Part shown: positions 46,128 through 57,195 of the stretch, one piece after another
Layout of the letters: the number at the start of each line of letters is the position of its first letter
How positions within the stretch are numbered: the stretch's first letter is position 1
Assembly (NCBI RefSeq): GCF_001428385.1
Contig: NZ_LMSK01000001.1
Span: 683,355 to 747,354 of the forward strand
Length of the DNA stretch: 64,000 nt
Source: Rhodanobacter sp. Soil772
GTDB lineage: Bacteria > Pseudomonadota > Gammaproteobacteria > Xanthomonadales > Rhodanobacteraceae
Direction of reading: 5' to 3'
Position numbers and translations under genes: made by a program
Notes under the pieces: generated by a model
Told to the model about the DNA's origin: nothing
Databases searched by the model: none
The model's input: the letters and a program-made list of their open reading frames with translations, nothing else

Positions 46128-47105
46128 TCAGCGGCCGAAGATGATTTCCTTGCCTTCGTGGTCGCGATCCCAGCCGCGCAACTGGTCGCGGATGTGGGCG
46201 ATGCGCTGGCGCCCGAGCGCGTTGCGCTCTTCATCGAGCACCTGACCGTCCAGCAATTCGGCCAGACGCTGCGCCGTGGGCAGCATGGCGTCCCAGGCGT
46301 CCAGCGCGGGCAACGGCGCCGGCAGGGTCATGAAGAAACTCACGCCGGGCGTGCGCAAGGCGTCCAGCCGGGCCAGGTCGAAATTGCCGGGTTTGAGCAT
46401 GTTGGCGACGCTGAAGATCGGCCCCAGCTCGCGCTTGCCGTCGACCAGGCGGTGGTAGATGCCCATGTCGCCGAATTCCAGACCGGCCTTCTCGGTAGCC
46501 ACGACCAGGTCCGGGCCATGGAAACGCCCTCCGTCGCGGGCCACCACGAACAACGTGACGATGCGCTCCACCGGCAACTGGGGCGGACGCCGGCCTAGAT
46601 CGGAACGCTGCGGCGCACTGGCTGCCGTTGCGGCCGCTGGCGCAGGAGTTTCCTCCGCGACAGGTGAGACGTCTTGCGGCGCTGGCTCGCTGGAGCTGGG
46701 TGCGCGCAAGGCATCGATGATCGAGGCGACATGATCGGCCAGCTTGGGCTGCTGCCTGGGCTTGGCCTTGGGCGCGATCGGCATGGAAGTCTTGGCGCGT
46801 TCGCCGGACAACGTGGCACCCAGCCGTTCGAGCTCCTCGCGCAGGCCGATCTCGAGTTCGCCCTGCTGCGGCTGCGCGCCCCCCATGAACGGATCACCCG
46901 CGACCGGTTCGTCACCCGGCTCGCCCAGGGTCGGTTCGCGACGCTCGCCCGCGTGCTGGTCCGACACGACCCGGCGCCTGCCCTGCTCCTTCTTGGGCTG
47001 ACCGAACAGCCAGATCAGCGCCAATACGATCACGCCGACGATCAGCAGCGGAATGCCGACGGCAGGATTCCAGGCAAGGGCAAGCACGGGTTGCAGCGTC
47101 ATCAT
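46128..47105 (-). CDS. zipA: Cell division protein ZipA
   Basis: A 325-residue bitopic protein that anchors FtsZ to the membrane. One N-terminal helix (about 16-34, GIPLLIVGVIVLALIWLF) leads to a basic then Pro/Ala-rich linker and the C-terminal FtsZ-binding domain (IVTLFVVARDGGRFHGPDL, KAGLEFGDMGIYHRL, VANMLKPGNFDLARLD). It starts eight bases after the smc stop; GAGG lies before the ATG. In Xanthomonas ligA often follows, but here msrA lies convergent. Confidence 0.93.
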   Translation of the reverse strand: MMTLQPVLALAWNPAVGIPLLIVGVIVLALIWLFGQPKKEQGRRRVVSDQHAGERREPTLGEPGDEPVAGDPFMGGAQPQQGELEIGLREELERLGATLSGERAKTSMPIAPKAKPRQQPKLADHVASIIDALRAPSSSEPAPQDVSPVAEETPAPAAATAASAPQRSDLGRRPPQLPVERIVTLFVVARDGGRFHGPDLVVATEKAGLEFGDMGIYHRLVDGKRELGPIFSVANMLKPGNFDLARLDALRTPGVSFFMTLPAPLPALDAWDAMLPTAQRLAELLDGQVLDEERNALGRQRIAHIRDQLRGWDRDHEGKEIIFGR

Positions 47106-47112
47106 GGGGTCC

Positions 47113-50100
47113 TCAGGCAGCTCCTGCCAGTTTAGCCGCTTCGGCCAGATCCACCTGCACCAGCCGCGACACGCCCGGCTCGCGCATGGTCACGCCGCAC
47201 AGCTGGGTGGCCGCTTCCATGGTGGCCTTGTTGTGGCTGATGAAGATGAACTGCACCTTTTCGCTCATCTCGCGCACCATGCTGGAGAAACGTCCCACGT
47301 TCGCTTCGTCCAGCGGCGCGTCCACCTCGTCGAGCAGGCAGAACGGCGCAGGATTGAGGCTGAAGATCGCGAACACCAGTGCCACTGCGGTCAGCGCCTT
47401 CTCGCCGCCGGACAGCAAGGTGATGTTGGACACGCGCTTGCCCGGCGGCCGCGCCATGATCGACACGCCGGTGTTGAGCAGGTCGTCGCCGGTCAGTTCC
47501 AGATAGGCATGACCACCGCCGAACAGGCGCGGGAACAGTTCCTGCACGCCGGCGTTGACCTTGTCGAAGGTTTCCTTGAAGCGCTGGCGGGTCTCGCGGT
47601 CGATCTTCTTGATCGCGCCTTCCAATGTTTCCATCGCACTGACCAGGTCGGCCAACTGGTTGTCCAGGTAGGTCTTGCGCTCGCTCTGCTCGGCATGTTC
47701 CTGGATCGCGGCCAGGTTCACTGGCTCGATCCGTGCGATCTTCTGGCCAATGTCGCTGAGCTGCTGACGCCACTGGTTGGCGTCGATGTCGTCGGCCAGT
47801 TCGGCCAGCAGAGTTTCCAGTTCGAGGCCGGAGGCGGCGATCGCCTCGGCCAGCTGTTCGGCGCGCAGCTGCAGCGCCTGGGCGGCGAGACGCTTCTCGG
47901 ACAGGCCCTCGCGCAAGCTGGCCAGCCCCTGCTCCGCCAGATGCCGCTGCTGTTCGAGCTTGCGAAATTCGACGTCGCAATCTTCCAGTGCGCGGCGTGC
48001 CTCGACCAGTTGCTTGTCGACCAGCAGGCGCTGATCCAGGTACGCCTGACGCTCGGCTTCGAGTTCGGCGATCGGGTCGGAGCCGGCGGCGAGCTGTTCG
48101 GTGATTTCGTTGCGACGCGCCTCGATCTGGCGCAGCTGGGCGTCCATGCGACCGAGCGCCTGTTCCAGCGAGCTCAGCGAAGAGCGCTTCGACTCCAGCG
48201 CCAAGGCCAGCGAATGCGATTGCTCGGCGGCCTCGCGCGCATTCATGCGCGCCTCTTCGCGCGCTTCGAGCAGCGTGCGGCGCTCGTTCTCCAGCTCGCG
48301 GCGCTGATCTTCCTGGTCGCCCATCAGGCCGACCGACTCGTCCAAACGGGCACGCGCCTCGCGGGTCTGGTTCTGCAGTTCGTCGATCTGCGTGGCCAGA
48401 TCGGCCAGCTCGCCGGTGACCTTCTCGGCGCGGGCGCGGGCGGTTTCCAGCTTGCCGCGATGGCTTTGCAGCTGGCCGGCCAGTTCGGATTGGCGGCGAT
48501 GCGCGTTGTACAGCTCGCGCTGCGCGTCGTCGCGCGCGCGCTCGGCCTCGAACTTGCTGGTACGCAGCGCGTCGAGCCGCTCGCTGGCGTCCTCCAGCTG
48601 CGCCTCCAGCATGGCGATCTGCTCGATCAGCAGGCGCAGCTCGCGCTCGCGCGCCAGCACGCCGACCTGGCTGCCCTGCGCGCGGCGCACGCGCGCCCAG
48701 CCCGGCCCCAGCCATTCGCCGCTGCGGGTGATCACCGACTGGTACGGCGCCAGTGCCGACAGCGCGGCCACGCGTTGATGCGCTTCGTCCAGCGACTCGG
48801 CGGTGAGCACATGACCGAGGATCGCCAGCGCCGCGGCCGGCCCGCGCACATGGGCAGCCAGCGTGCCGGCGGTGTTGGCGCCGCCGTCGGCGGCATCGAG
48901 CAGCGCCACGTCGGCGTTTTCGAGTGCGTTGAATTCGGCGGCGAGTGCATGCGAACCATCCACCAGCACGCTGTCGAGGAAGCCACTCAGCGCGGTTTCC
49001 ACCGCGGTTTCCCAGCCGGCTTCGACCTGCAGCGATTCACCGAGACGGCGCGAGCGGTCCAGCCCCAGCCGGGCCAGCCAGCTGCTGGCGGCGCTTTCTT
49101 CCTGACCCAGCGCGGCGTGCTGCAGTGCTTCCAGCGAGGCGTGCCGGCCGCGCGCCGCCTGCAGCTGCTGGCGTGCCTCGTTCAGCGTCGACTGCACCTG
49201 ACGTTCTTCTTCCAGCACCTTCGCGTGACTGGACTTGTGCTGGTCGAGCAGGCCGCCCAGGGTTTCCACGCGTTCGCGCTGGGTGTCATGTTCGTCGATC
49301 AACTGCTGGCCGGTGGCATCCAGCGCGGCCACGTCGGTGGCCTTCTGCTCGGTTTCCAGCGCCTCGCGCCGGCGCGACAGGTCGATCGCCTGGCGGTCGA
49401 GATAATTGAGCTTGGTGCGTTCCACCTCGGCCGCGCGGTTGGATTCGCCGGCATTGCGGGTGTGGCTGTCCCAACGTTGTTGCCAGTCGGCCAGCTTCGC
49501 CTCGGTGCTGCGCTGGGCTTCGCCGGTGTCGTCCTGCAACTGCTGCAGGGCTTCGAGTTTCGGTTCGCCCTCGGCCAAGGCCAGGCGCAGCGCCTCGCCC
49601 TGTTCGCGGTCGGTGGCGATGTGCTCGGCCAGTTCGGCATGCTCGCGCTCGGCGTCGCCGTGGGCGCGCTGCAGGCGATCGGCGGTTTCCTTGTTGTAGC
49701 GAACCTGCTGCTCGACCCGGGCGATCTCGGCGCCGACCTTGTACACCTCGGCCTGCACGGCATTCAGGTGTTCGCTGGCGTCGGTGTGGTGTTCGCGCAC
49801 GCTTTCCAGCTGTGCCTCGATCTGGCGCTGGTCGGCGAGCTGTTTCTCGATCTCGATTTCGGCAGCGGACAGGCCGGCACCTTCGCCATCGTGCTGGCTT
49901 TTCAGGCCACGGTATTCGAGCGCGCGCAACTCGGCTTCCTTGCGCGTCTGCTCTTCCTTCAGCGCTTTCCAGCGCTCGGCCGCGCGGGCCTGGCGGTTCA
50001 GGTGTTCGAGCTGTTTGTCGACCTCGTCGCGCACGTCGCGCACGCGGTCGAGGTTTTCGCGGGTGGCCTTGATGCGGCTCTCGGTTTCCTTGCGGCGCTC

Positions 50101-50622
50101 CTTGTACTTGGAGATGCCGGCAGCCTCCTCCAGGTGCGTGCGCAGTTCTTCCGGGTGCGCCTCGATGATCTGGCTGATCATGCCCTGCTCGATGATCGAG
50201 TAGCTGCGCGGCCCCAGGCCGGTGCCGAGAAACAGGTCGGTGATGTCGCGCCGGCGGCAGCGTGCGCCGTTGAGGAAGTAGGCGGACTGGCCGTCGCGGG
50301 TGACCTGACGCTTCACCGAGATCTCCGCGTACTGGCCGTACTCGCCCTGGATGGAACCGTCAGCGTTGTCGAAGATCAGCTCGACCGTGGCCTGCCCCAC
50401 CGGCTTGCGCGTGTTGGAACCGGAGAAGATCACGTCGGTCAGCGAATCGCCGCGCAGGCGGCTGGCCGCGCTCTCGCCCATCACCCAGCGGATCGCGTCG
50501 ATGATGTTGGATTTGCCGCAACCGTTCGGGCCGACGACGCCGATCATGTTGCTCGGCAGGTGCAGGGTGGTCGGGTCCACGAAGGACTTGAAACCGGCGA
50601 GTTTGATCGTGGTCAGGCGCAT
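47113..50622 (-). CDS. smc: Chromosome segregation SMC ATPase
   Basis: A 1169-residue condensin-type protein. The Walker A GPNGCGKSN is at about 32-40 in the N-terminal head. Long coiled coils flank a hinge at about 500-660 (SWLARLGLDRSRRLGESLQV ... SQVGVLARERELR). The C-terminal head has the signature LLSGGEKAL and Walker B CLLDEVDAPLD. It forms the SMC-ScpAB loop extruder. It is transcribed with zipA. The position near dif may be of interest, as SMC-type proteins act on chromosome arms up to the terminus. Confidence 0.97.
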   Translation of the reverse strand: MRLTTIKLAGFKSFVDPTTLHLPSNMIGVVGPNGCGKSNIIDAIRWVMGESAASRLRGDSLTDVIFSGSNTRKPVGQATVELIFDNADGSIQGEYGQYAEISVKRQVTRDGQSAYFLNGARCRRRDITDLFLGTGLGPRSYSIIEQGMISQIIEAHPEELRTHLEEAAGISKYKERRKETESRIKATRENLDRVRDVRDEVDKQLEHLNRQARAAERWKALKEEQTRKEAELRALEYRGLKSQHDGEGAGLSAAEIEIEKQLADQRQIEAQLESVREHHTDASEHLNAVQAEVYKVGAEIARVEQQVRYNKETADRLQRAHGDAEREHAELAEHIATDREQGEALRLALAEGEPKLEALQQLQDDTGEAQRSTEAKLADWQQRWDSHTRNAGESNRAAEVERTKLNYLDRQAIDLSRRREALETEQKATDVAALDATGQQLIDEHDTQRERVETLGGLLDQHKSSHAKVLEEERQVQSTLNEARQQLQAARGRHASLEALQHAALGQEESAASSWLARLGLDRSRRLGESLQVEAGWETAVETALSGFLDSVLVDGSHALAAEFNALENADVALLDAADGGANTAGTLAAHVRGPAAALAILGHVLTAESLDEAHQRVAALSALAPYQSVITRSGEWLGPGWARVRRAQGSQVGVLARERELRLLIEQIAMLEAQLEDASERLDALRTSKFEAERARDDAQRELYNAHRRQSELAGQLQSHRGKLETARARAEKVTGELADLATQIDELQNQTREARARLDESVGLMGDQEDQRRELENERRTLLEAREEARMNAREAAEQSHSLALALESKRSSLSSLEQALGRMDAQLRQIEARRNEITEQLAAGSDPIAELEAERQAYLDQRLLVDKQLVEARRALEDCDVEFRKLEQQRHLAEQGLASLREGLSEKRLAAQALQLRAEQLAEAIAASGLELETLLAELADDIDANQWRQQLSDIGQKIARIEPVNLAAIQEHAEQSERKTYLDNQLADLVSAMETLEGAIKKIDRETRQRFKETFDKVNAGVQELFPRLFGGGHAYLELTGDDLLNTGVSIMARPPGKRVSNITLLSGGEKALTAVALVFAIFSLNPAPFCLLDEVDAPLDEANVGRFSSMVREMSEKVQFIFISHNKATMEAATQLCGVTMREPGVSRLVQVDLAEAAKLAGAA

Positions 50623-50753
50623 GCGGTCATCAATGGGTCATCGGGTAACGCCCACAGAGCCGGGCGACGGGTCACTGTGCCAAACGCGGGGCGGAGCTGC
50701 AATGCGCGTCGACATGAGGTAGCACTTCAATAATAGTAACTATCTAATTGTTA

Positions 50754-51017
50754 TTATTTATCTTTTGCATCAATCGACAAGGCATGGATGCCACGATCCA
50801 TCAATCCGTCCAGCGCCGCATAGATCATCCGATGGCGCTTGATCGGCAACTGACCGGCGAAAGCGGCGCTGACGATGCGCACGTGGTAGTGCCCTTTGCC
50901 CTCCCCCGCATGACCGGCGTGCTTGTGGCCTTCGTCCAGCACGTCCAGTTCGGCCGGCGCGAATGCGGCTTGCAGGCGTTCGCGGATCTGCGCAATGACG
51001 GGCTGCCCCGCGGTCAC
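50754..51017 (-). CDS. BolA family protein
   Basis: An 87-residue BolA/IbaG-type protein: [26 protein letters not shown] ... [31 protein letters not shown]. The invariant His and the helix-turn-helix-like FxGxxxxxRHRxIY block are present. BolA proteins pair with monothiol glutaredoxins in Fe-S trafficking. The GTG at 51017 overlaps the stop of the YciI gene (GTGA). Confidence 0.9.
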   Translation of the reverse strand: MTAGQPVIAQIRERLQAAFAPAELDVLDEGHKHAGHAGEGKGHYHVRIVSAAFAGQLPIKRHRMIYAALDGLMDRGIHALSIDAKDK

Positions 51018-51313
51018 GGCAGCACTTTGCGGAACGGCTTGACCGTGGTCTCGCGGTAGACGCCGGCGGCGACATACGGGTCGGCCTTGGCCCAACTTTC
51101 CGCCTCGGCCAGCGAGGGGAACTCCGCCACGATCAGGCTGCCGCTGAAACCGGCCGGGCCCGGATCTTCCGCGTCGATCGCAGGGAACGGACCGGCCAGC
51201 AACATGCGGCCTTCGTTCTGCAACTGCTGCAGGCGGGCCAGATGGGCCGGGCGCGCGGACTTGCGCGCTTCCAGCGAGTCGGGGTTATCGGTGCCGATGA
51301 TCGCGTACCACAT
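51014..51313 (-). CDS. YciI family protein
   Basis: A 99-residue ferredoxin-like-fold protein ([29 protein letters not shown] ... LLAGPFP ... [23 protein letters not shown]). The His of RPAH and Asp of ADPY form the putative active-site pair of YciI/muconolactone-isomerase-like proteins. AGGGAA precedes the ATG. It is co-translated with the BolA gene. Confidence 0.93.
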   Translation of the reverse strand: MWYAIIGTDNPDSLEARKSARPAHLARLQQLQNEGRMLLAGPFPAIDAEDPGPAGFSGSLIVAEFPSLAEAESWAKADPYVAAGVYRETTVKPFRKVLP

Positions 51314-51441
51314 AGAAATTCCCTGCGAGGCAATCCGTGATTTTAACCGACTGTGTCATCGGTCATGTGATCATTCTGCTTGAAATGCTCATGGACATTC
51401 CCATTTGTATGGTTCATCACCGATGATCCGAGGGGAGAGTA

Positions 51442-52083
51442 ATGGCTATCTGGTCGATGTTTGTCGAGGGGATTTCCGCTTTGCTGGCGCAACTGGCACA
51501 AATGCTTGATGGCAGCTTCGGGTTGGCCATTATCGCGTTGGCGATGTTCGTACGTCTCATGTTGTTGCCGATGACGCTGAAGGTCGCCGAACAGGGGTGG
51601 CATCGACAACGGCAGATGGCCGCACTGAAACCAAAACTGGAACGCCTGCGTGAACGTCATGCCAAGGATCCAGCAGCCTATGCCAGCGCAACACAGGCGC
51701 TATACCGCGAGCATGGCGTGACTGCTGGTTTAGGCAGCAGCTTGCGCGTCGCCGTCGTGCAGGCACCCATCGGTGCCGGTATATATGCAGCGATCCGGCA
51801 AAGTGTGGCAGGTGCCGGGGCGTTCCTGTGGATACCCAAGCTGGCCCGACCGGACCTGTGGCTGGCCGTGATTGTCGCTGCACTGAGCCTTGCGGCGATG
51901 TTGCTCAATCCGGCGATGCCGGAACAGACACGAACCCTGCTACAGCTTCTGCCGGTAGTGATCTCGTTCGTCTTGGTGTGGCACCTTGCTGCAGGGCTCG
52001 GCCTGTATTGGGCCGGCTCGACCAGCGTGAACCTGTTGCAGATCCTGTTGCTACGGCGACGTATCCGTCGCATGCCATCCTGA
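51442..52083 (+). CDS. Short YidC/Oxa1-like membrane insertase paralogue
   Basis: A 213-residue protein consisting of only the conserved membrane core of YidC. LAIIALAMFVRLMLLPMTLK corresponds to the first core helix with its arginine. A coiled cytoplasmic loop (QMAALKPKLERLRERHAKDP) follows, and the later helices include GLYWAGSTSVNLLQILLLRRR. The large periplasmic domain of proteobacterial YidC is missing, so it resembles Gram-positive or organellar forms. GGGGAGAG precedes the ATG. It is flanked by minus-strand genes. The main YidC is presumably elsewhere. Confidence 0.82.
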   Translation: MAIWSMFVEGISALLAQLAQMLDGSFGLAIIALAMFVRLMLLPMTLKVAEQGWHRQRQMAALKPKLERLRERHAKDPAAYASATQALYREHGVTAGLGSSLRVAVVQAPIGAGIYAAIRQSVAGAGAFLWIPKLARPDLWLAVIVAALSLAAMLLNPAMPEQTRTLLQLLPVVISFVLVWHLAAGLGLYWAGSTSVNLLQILLLRRRIRRMPS

Positions 52084-52089
52084 AAGCAC

Positions 52090-52116
52090 AAAGGCCTGCA
52101 TCATATACAGGCCTTT
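52090..52116. terminator. Bidirectional terminator between the YidC-like gene and lysS
   Basis: A nine-base perfect stem AAAGGCCTG / CAGGCCTTT with a nine-base loop and flanking A/T bases lies between two convergent stops. Confidence 0.85.
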
Positions 52117-52135
52117 GTTTCCACATCTGCCGGAT

Positions 52136-53668
<1,533 letters not shown>

Positions 53669-53777
53669 GGGGATTCCATTGCTGCCTGCGCTCGCGCCGG
53701 TCGGCGGGCGCCTCTTTGTCTGTCATCTGATTGCCAGACTGATGTGTACCAGTGTCTCGCCGCGACGGCATCGCGCG

Positions 53778-54104
53778 TCAATCGTCCTTGCCGAACACCT
53801 GCTTGACCGCATGCTTCGTCGCATCCCAGCCTTCGCGCGCACCGTGGCCGACGGCGACGCCGGCTTTCTTCGCGCCGTGGCCGATGCCGGTGCCGGCCTC
53901 CTTGGCACCGTGGCCGACCTTCTTGGCGACGTGCTTGGTCGCGTGGCCGACATCACGGGCGCCGTCGGCAACGCCGTGGCCGACGGCCTTGGCATCCTGC
54001 TTGATGCCCTGGCCGGCGCTGCCTTGCTGCGACTGTGCTGCCGCGCCGAACGCAGCCAGCGCGGCAGAGGCGATCAGGATTGCACAGATCTTCTTGCTGT
54101 TCAT
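53778..54104 (-). CDS. Ala/Gly/His-rich periplasmic repeat protein, 108 aa
   Basis: After a signal peptide (AILIASAALAAFGAAAQS) the mature protein is built of near-repeats such as KVGHGAKEAGTGIGHGAKKAGVAVGHGAREG and AVGHGVADGARDVGHATK, an 11-residue amphipathic period reminiscent of LEA-type proteins. It ends in KQVFGKDD. GAGGTGG precedes the ATG. It lies between prfB and lysS and may share their transcript. Stress protection is an inference from composition. Confidence 0.75.
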   Translation of the reverse strand: MNSKKICAILIASAALAAFGAAAQSQQGSAGQGIKQDAKAVGHGVADGARDVGHATKHVAKKVGHGAKEAGTGIGHGAKKAGVAVGHGAREGWDATKHAVKQVFGKDD

Positions 54105-54146
54105 GCGGGCCACCTCGTCAGTGAGCGGAGCGAAAGGAATCGGGCG

Positions 54147-55272
54147 TCACGCATCGACGCGTTTGGAACCGGCCTCGAGGCCGGATTTCAGGCTCGCCTC
54201 GATGAACTCGTCGAGATCTCCGTCCAGCACCTTCTGGGTGTCCGAACGCTCGATGCCGGTGCGCAGATCCTTGATGCGGCTCTGGTCCAGCACGTAGTTG
54301 CGGATCTGGCTGCCCCAGCCGATATCCGACTTGGTCGCTTCCAGCGCGTCGCGCTCGACGTTGCGCTTCTGCACTTCCAGCTCGTACAACTTCGCCGCCA
54401 GCATCTTCATCGCGGTGGCGCGGTTGGCGTGCTGGCTGCGACCGGTCTGGCAGGCCACCACGGTGTTGGTTGGGATGTGGGTGATGCGCACTGCCGATTC
54501 GGTCTTGTTGACGTGCTGGCCGCCCGCGCCGGAGGAACGGTAGACGTCGGTACGCAGGTCGGCCGGGTTGATGTCGATGTCGATGTCGTCATCAACTTCC
54601 GGTGACACGAACACCGAGGTGAAGCTGGTATGCCGGCGGTTGTCCGAATCGAATGGCGACTTGCGCACCAACCGGTGCACGCCGATCTCGGTCTTCAGCC
54701 AGCCGTAGGCGTAATCGCCCTCGACGCGGAACGTGGCTGACTTGATGCCGGCCACGTCGCCGCCGCTGACTTCCATCAACTCGGTCTTCCAGCCGCGCGA
54801 TTCGCACCAGTGCAGGTACATGCGCAACAGCATTTCGGCCCAGTCCTGCGCCTCGGTGCCGCCGGCACCGGCCTGGATGTCGACGAACGCGTTCATCGCG
54901 TCCATCTTGCCGGAGAACATGCGCTGGAATTCCAGCTTGCTCACCTGCGCATCGAGCTTGGCCAGGTCGTCGACCACCGAATGGGCGGTCTCGTCGTCGC
55001 CATCGGCGATCGCCATCTCCAGCAGGTCGCCGGCATCGGTGAGGCCGGCGGTCAGCGTGTCGATGCCGTGGACGATGGTATGCAGGCGGGCGCGTTCGCG
55101 GCCCAGTTCCTGCGCACGGGCCGGATCGTCCCACACGGTGGGGCTTTCCAGTTCGCGGGTTACTTCTTCCAGACGTTCGCTTTTTGTAGCGTAGTCAAAG
55201 GTACCCCCTAAGCGACTCGACGCGCCCACGGATGTCGGCGATCTGCGCAAGGATGGGATTGGTCTCGATCAT
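54147..55272 (-). CDS. prfB: Peptide chain release factor 2 (programmed +1 frameshift)
   Basis: RF2 recognises UGA and UAA. The gene is read in two frames. From ATG 55272, 25 codons ([20 protein letters not shown] ...) end at CTT followed by in-frame TGA (55197-55195). A +1 shift then gives GAC and continues to the stop at 54147, for a 374-residue product. [10 protein letters not shown] and the GGQ motif ([17 protein letters not shown]) are intact. The tripeptide codon-recognition motif of RF2 appears as SPF in [11 protein letters not shown]. Low RF2 favours the shift, giving autoregulation. Confidence 0.97.
55194..55209 (-). promoter_or_regulatory. prfB recoding site
   Basis: On the minus strand the bases read AGGGGGTACCTTTGAC: an internal Shine-Dalgarno-like AGGGGG, then the CTT slippery codon and TGA C. 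This is the standard RF2 frameshift signal; E. coli differs only in TAT for TAC. Confidence 0.95.
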
Positions 55273-55356
55273 GGTGATGTCAGCGCTGGATGCAAGCTGC
55301 CTAGAATAACAGACGCTCCCGCACGGACGCTGACCGTTGCAAGGGAACTTCGGGAT

Positions 55357-55421
55357 CGTGGGGCGGGCACTGCCCGCCAGCTTCTGGTACGTGCGGCGGC
55401 GGGCAGGGCCCGCTCTACGGG
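55357..55421. repeat. GGCGGGCA-type intergenic repeats
   Basis: GGCGGGC / GCCCGCC (55362-55378) and a second copy (GGCGGGCAGGGCCCGCTC near 55398) lie between asnB and prfB. They resemble the short GC palindromes scattered in Xanthomonadaceae genomes and may end asnB transcription. Confidence 0.5.
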
Positions 55422-55443
55422 GTGCGAATGGTCGCGCCGCCGT

Positions 55444-57111
55444 TCAGGCCAGCGCCTGCTGATGCACCCCCTTGACCGCCCGCCCGGACGGATCGGCCGC
55501 GTTCGCAAACGCCGGATCCCACGCCAGCGCCGCCGGCGATGAACAGGCGATCGACTTGCCGCCGGGCACCGTCGCCGCGCAGGCCTCGCCCGGGAAGTGC
55601 CGTTCGAAGATGCGCCGGTAGAAGTACGCCTCCTTGGTTGCCGGCGTGTTGAACGGGTAGCGCGCCGCGGCCGCAGCGAACTCGCGGTCGCTGACCGCCT
55701 GCTCCGCGTGCGCCTTCAGCCCGTCGATCCAGCCGTAGCCGACGCCGTCGCTGAACTGCTCCTTCTGCCGCCACAGGATCGCATCCGGCAGCGCGCCGTC
55801 GAACGCCTCGCGCAGCACCGCCTTCTCGATGCGCCCCTGCCCCGCCATCTTGTACTTCGCATCCAGGCCCATCGCCACGTCGATGAACTCCAGGTCGAGG
55901 AACGGCACACGCGCCTCCACGCCCCACGCCATCATCGCCTTGTTCGCGCGCAGGCAGTCGTAGCTGTGCAGCGCGTCGAGCTTGCGCACGGTCTCCTCGT
56001 GGAAGGCCTCGGCCGACGGTGCCTTGTGGAAGTACAGGTAGCCGCCGAAGATCTCGTCCGAACCCTCGCCCGACAGCACCATCTTCACGCCCATCGCCTT
56101 GATCCGCCGCGCCAGCAGGTACATCGGCGTGGCGGCACGGATGGTGGTGACGTCGTAGGTTTCGATATGCCGGATCACCTCGGGCAGCGCGTCCAGGCCC
56201 TCCCAGAACGTGTAGACGAAGCCGTGATGCACGGTGCCCAGCGCGTCGGCGGCGACCTGCGCCGCGGCCAGGTCGGGCGAGCCGTCCAGCCCGATCGCGA
56301 ACGAATGCAGCCGCGGCCACCACGCCTCGCTGCGGTCGTCGTCCTCGACCCGCTCGCGCGCGAACTGCGCGGCGCAGGCGGCGACCAGCGACGAATCCAG
56401 CCCACCGGAAAGCAATACGCCATACGGCACGTCGGTCATCAGCTGGCGATGCACGGCCTGCTCGAACGCCTTGCGCAAGGCCGGTGCAGCCACGTCATGG
56501 CCGCGCGTGGCGGCGTAGTCGCGCCATGGTCTGGCGTAGTAGCTGCGCAGCTCGCCGCTGGCGCTGTCGTAGACATGGCCCGGCGGGAACGCCGCCACGT
56601 CGGCGCACACGCCGACCAGCGCCTTCATCTCCGACGCCACGCACAGGCGGCCTTGCGCATCGTGGCCCCAGTACAGCGGGCAGACGCCGATCGGGTCGCG
56701 CGCGATCAGGTAACGCTGCGCCTCGCCGTCCCACAATGCGAACGCGAAGATGCCGTTGAGCTTGTCCACGAAATCGCCGCCGTGCTCGCGGTACAGCGCG
56801 TTGATCACCTCGCAATCCGAGCCGGTGGTGAAGTCGTAGTCGCTGGCCACACGCAGTTCGCGGTGGTTGTAGATCTCGCCGTTCACCGCCAGCGCCAATG
56901 CGCCGTCGCGCGAACGCAGCGGCTGCGCGCCCGAGGCCGGGTCGACGATGGCCAGGCGCTCGTGCACCAGGATCACCCCGGCGTCGACGAACACCCCGCT
57001 CCAGTCCGGCCCGCGGTGGCGCTGGCGCTGCGACAGTTCCAGCGCCTGCCGGCGCAGCGCCGCCAGGTCGTCACCCGGCTGCAGGTCGAATATTCCGAAA
57101 ATCGAACACAT
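55444..57111 (-). CDS. asnB: Asparagine synthetase B (glutamine-hydrolysing)
   Basis: A 555-residue enzyme making asparagine from aspartate, glutamine and ATP. The N-terminal Ntn glutaminase starts MCSIFGIF, with Cys2 as nucleophile, and has RHRGPDWSG and VNGEIYNH. The synthetase domain has the PP-loop LLSGGLDSSLVAA and SGEGSDEIFGGY. The ATG at 57111 is fixed by Cys2; an upstream extension would bury it. A hairpin-terminator and a predicted Asn-rich leader peptide lie just upstream, indicating attenuation. Confidence 0.96.
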   Translation of the reverse strand: MCSIFGIFDLQPGDDLAALRRQALELSQRQRHRGPDWSGVFVDAGVILVHERLAIVDPASGAQPLRSRDGALALAVNGEIYNHRELRVASDYDFTTGSDCEVINALYREHGGDFVDKLNGIFAFALWDGEAQRYLIARDPIGVCPLYWGHDAQGRLCVASEMKALVGVCADVAAFPPGHVYDSASGELRSYYARPWRDYAATRGHDVAAPALRKAFEQAVHRQLMTDVPYGVLLSGGLDSSLVAACAAQFARERVEDDDRSEAWWPRLHSFAIGLDGSPDLAAAQVAADALGTVHHGFVYTFWEGLDALPEVIRHIETYDVTTIRAATPMYLLARRIKAMGVKMVLSGEGSDEIFGGYLYFHKAPSAEAFHEETVRKLDALHSYDCLRANKAMMAWGVEARVPFLDLEFIDVAMGLDAKYKMAGQGRIEKAVLREAFDGALPDAILWRQKEQFSDGVGYGWIDGLKAHAEQAVSDREFAAAAARYPFNTPATKEAYFYRRIFERHFPGEACAATVPGGKSIACSSPAALAWDPAFANAADPSGRAVKGVHQQALA

Positions 57112-57140
57112 GTTGAAAGTTCCTCGGTTGAGACCCAAAA

Positions 57141-57173
57141 CGAAAGAGGCCCGCACTAGGCGGGCCTCTTTCG
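57141..57173 (-). terminator. Attenuator hairpin in the asnB leader
   Basis: A 14-base perfect stem, CGAAAGAGGCCCGC / GCGGGCCTCTTTCG, with a five-base loop (CTAGT on the minus strand) is followed directly by TTTTGGG. It lies 29 bases before the asnB ATG. The 5' arm can instead pair with GGCGGGCC in the leader (57212-57205), eight G-C pairs, which would prevent the terminator. Confidence 0.85.
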
Positions 57174-57195
57174 CGTATTCAATGGAAACTTGCTG

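Noticed and set aside
47053-50733. 1226-codon plus-strand open frame opposite smc
   Set aside because: It mirrors the coiled-coil smc gene exactly, has no domain motif and is an artefact of high GC.
57141-57173. Plain terminator of the STAS-domain gene
   Set aside because: It lies 207 bases after that stop and directly before asnB, and the Asn codon run plus alternative pairing fit attenuation better; a dual role remains possible.
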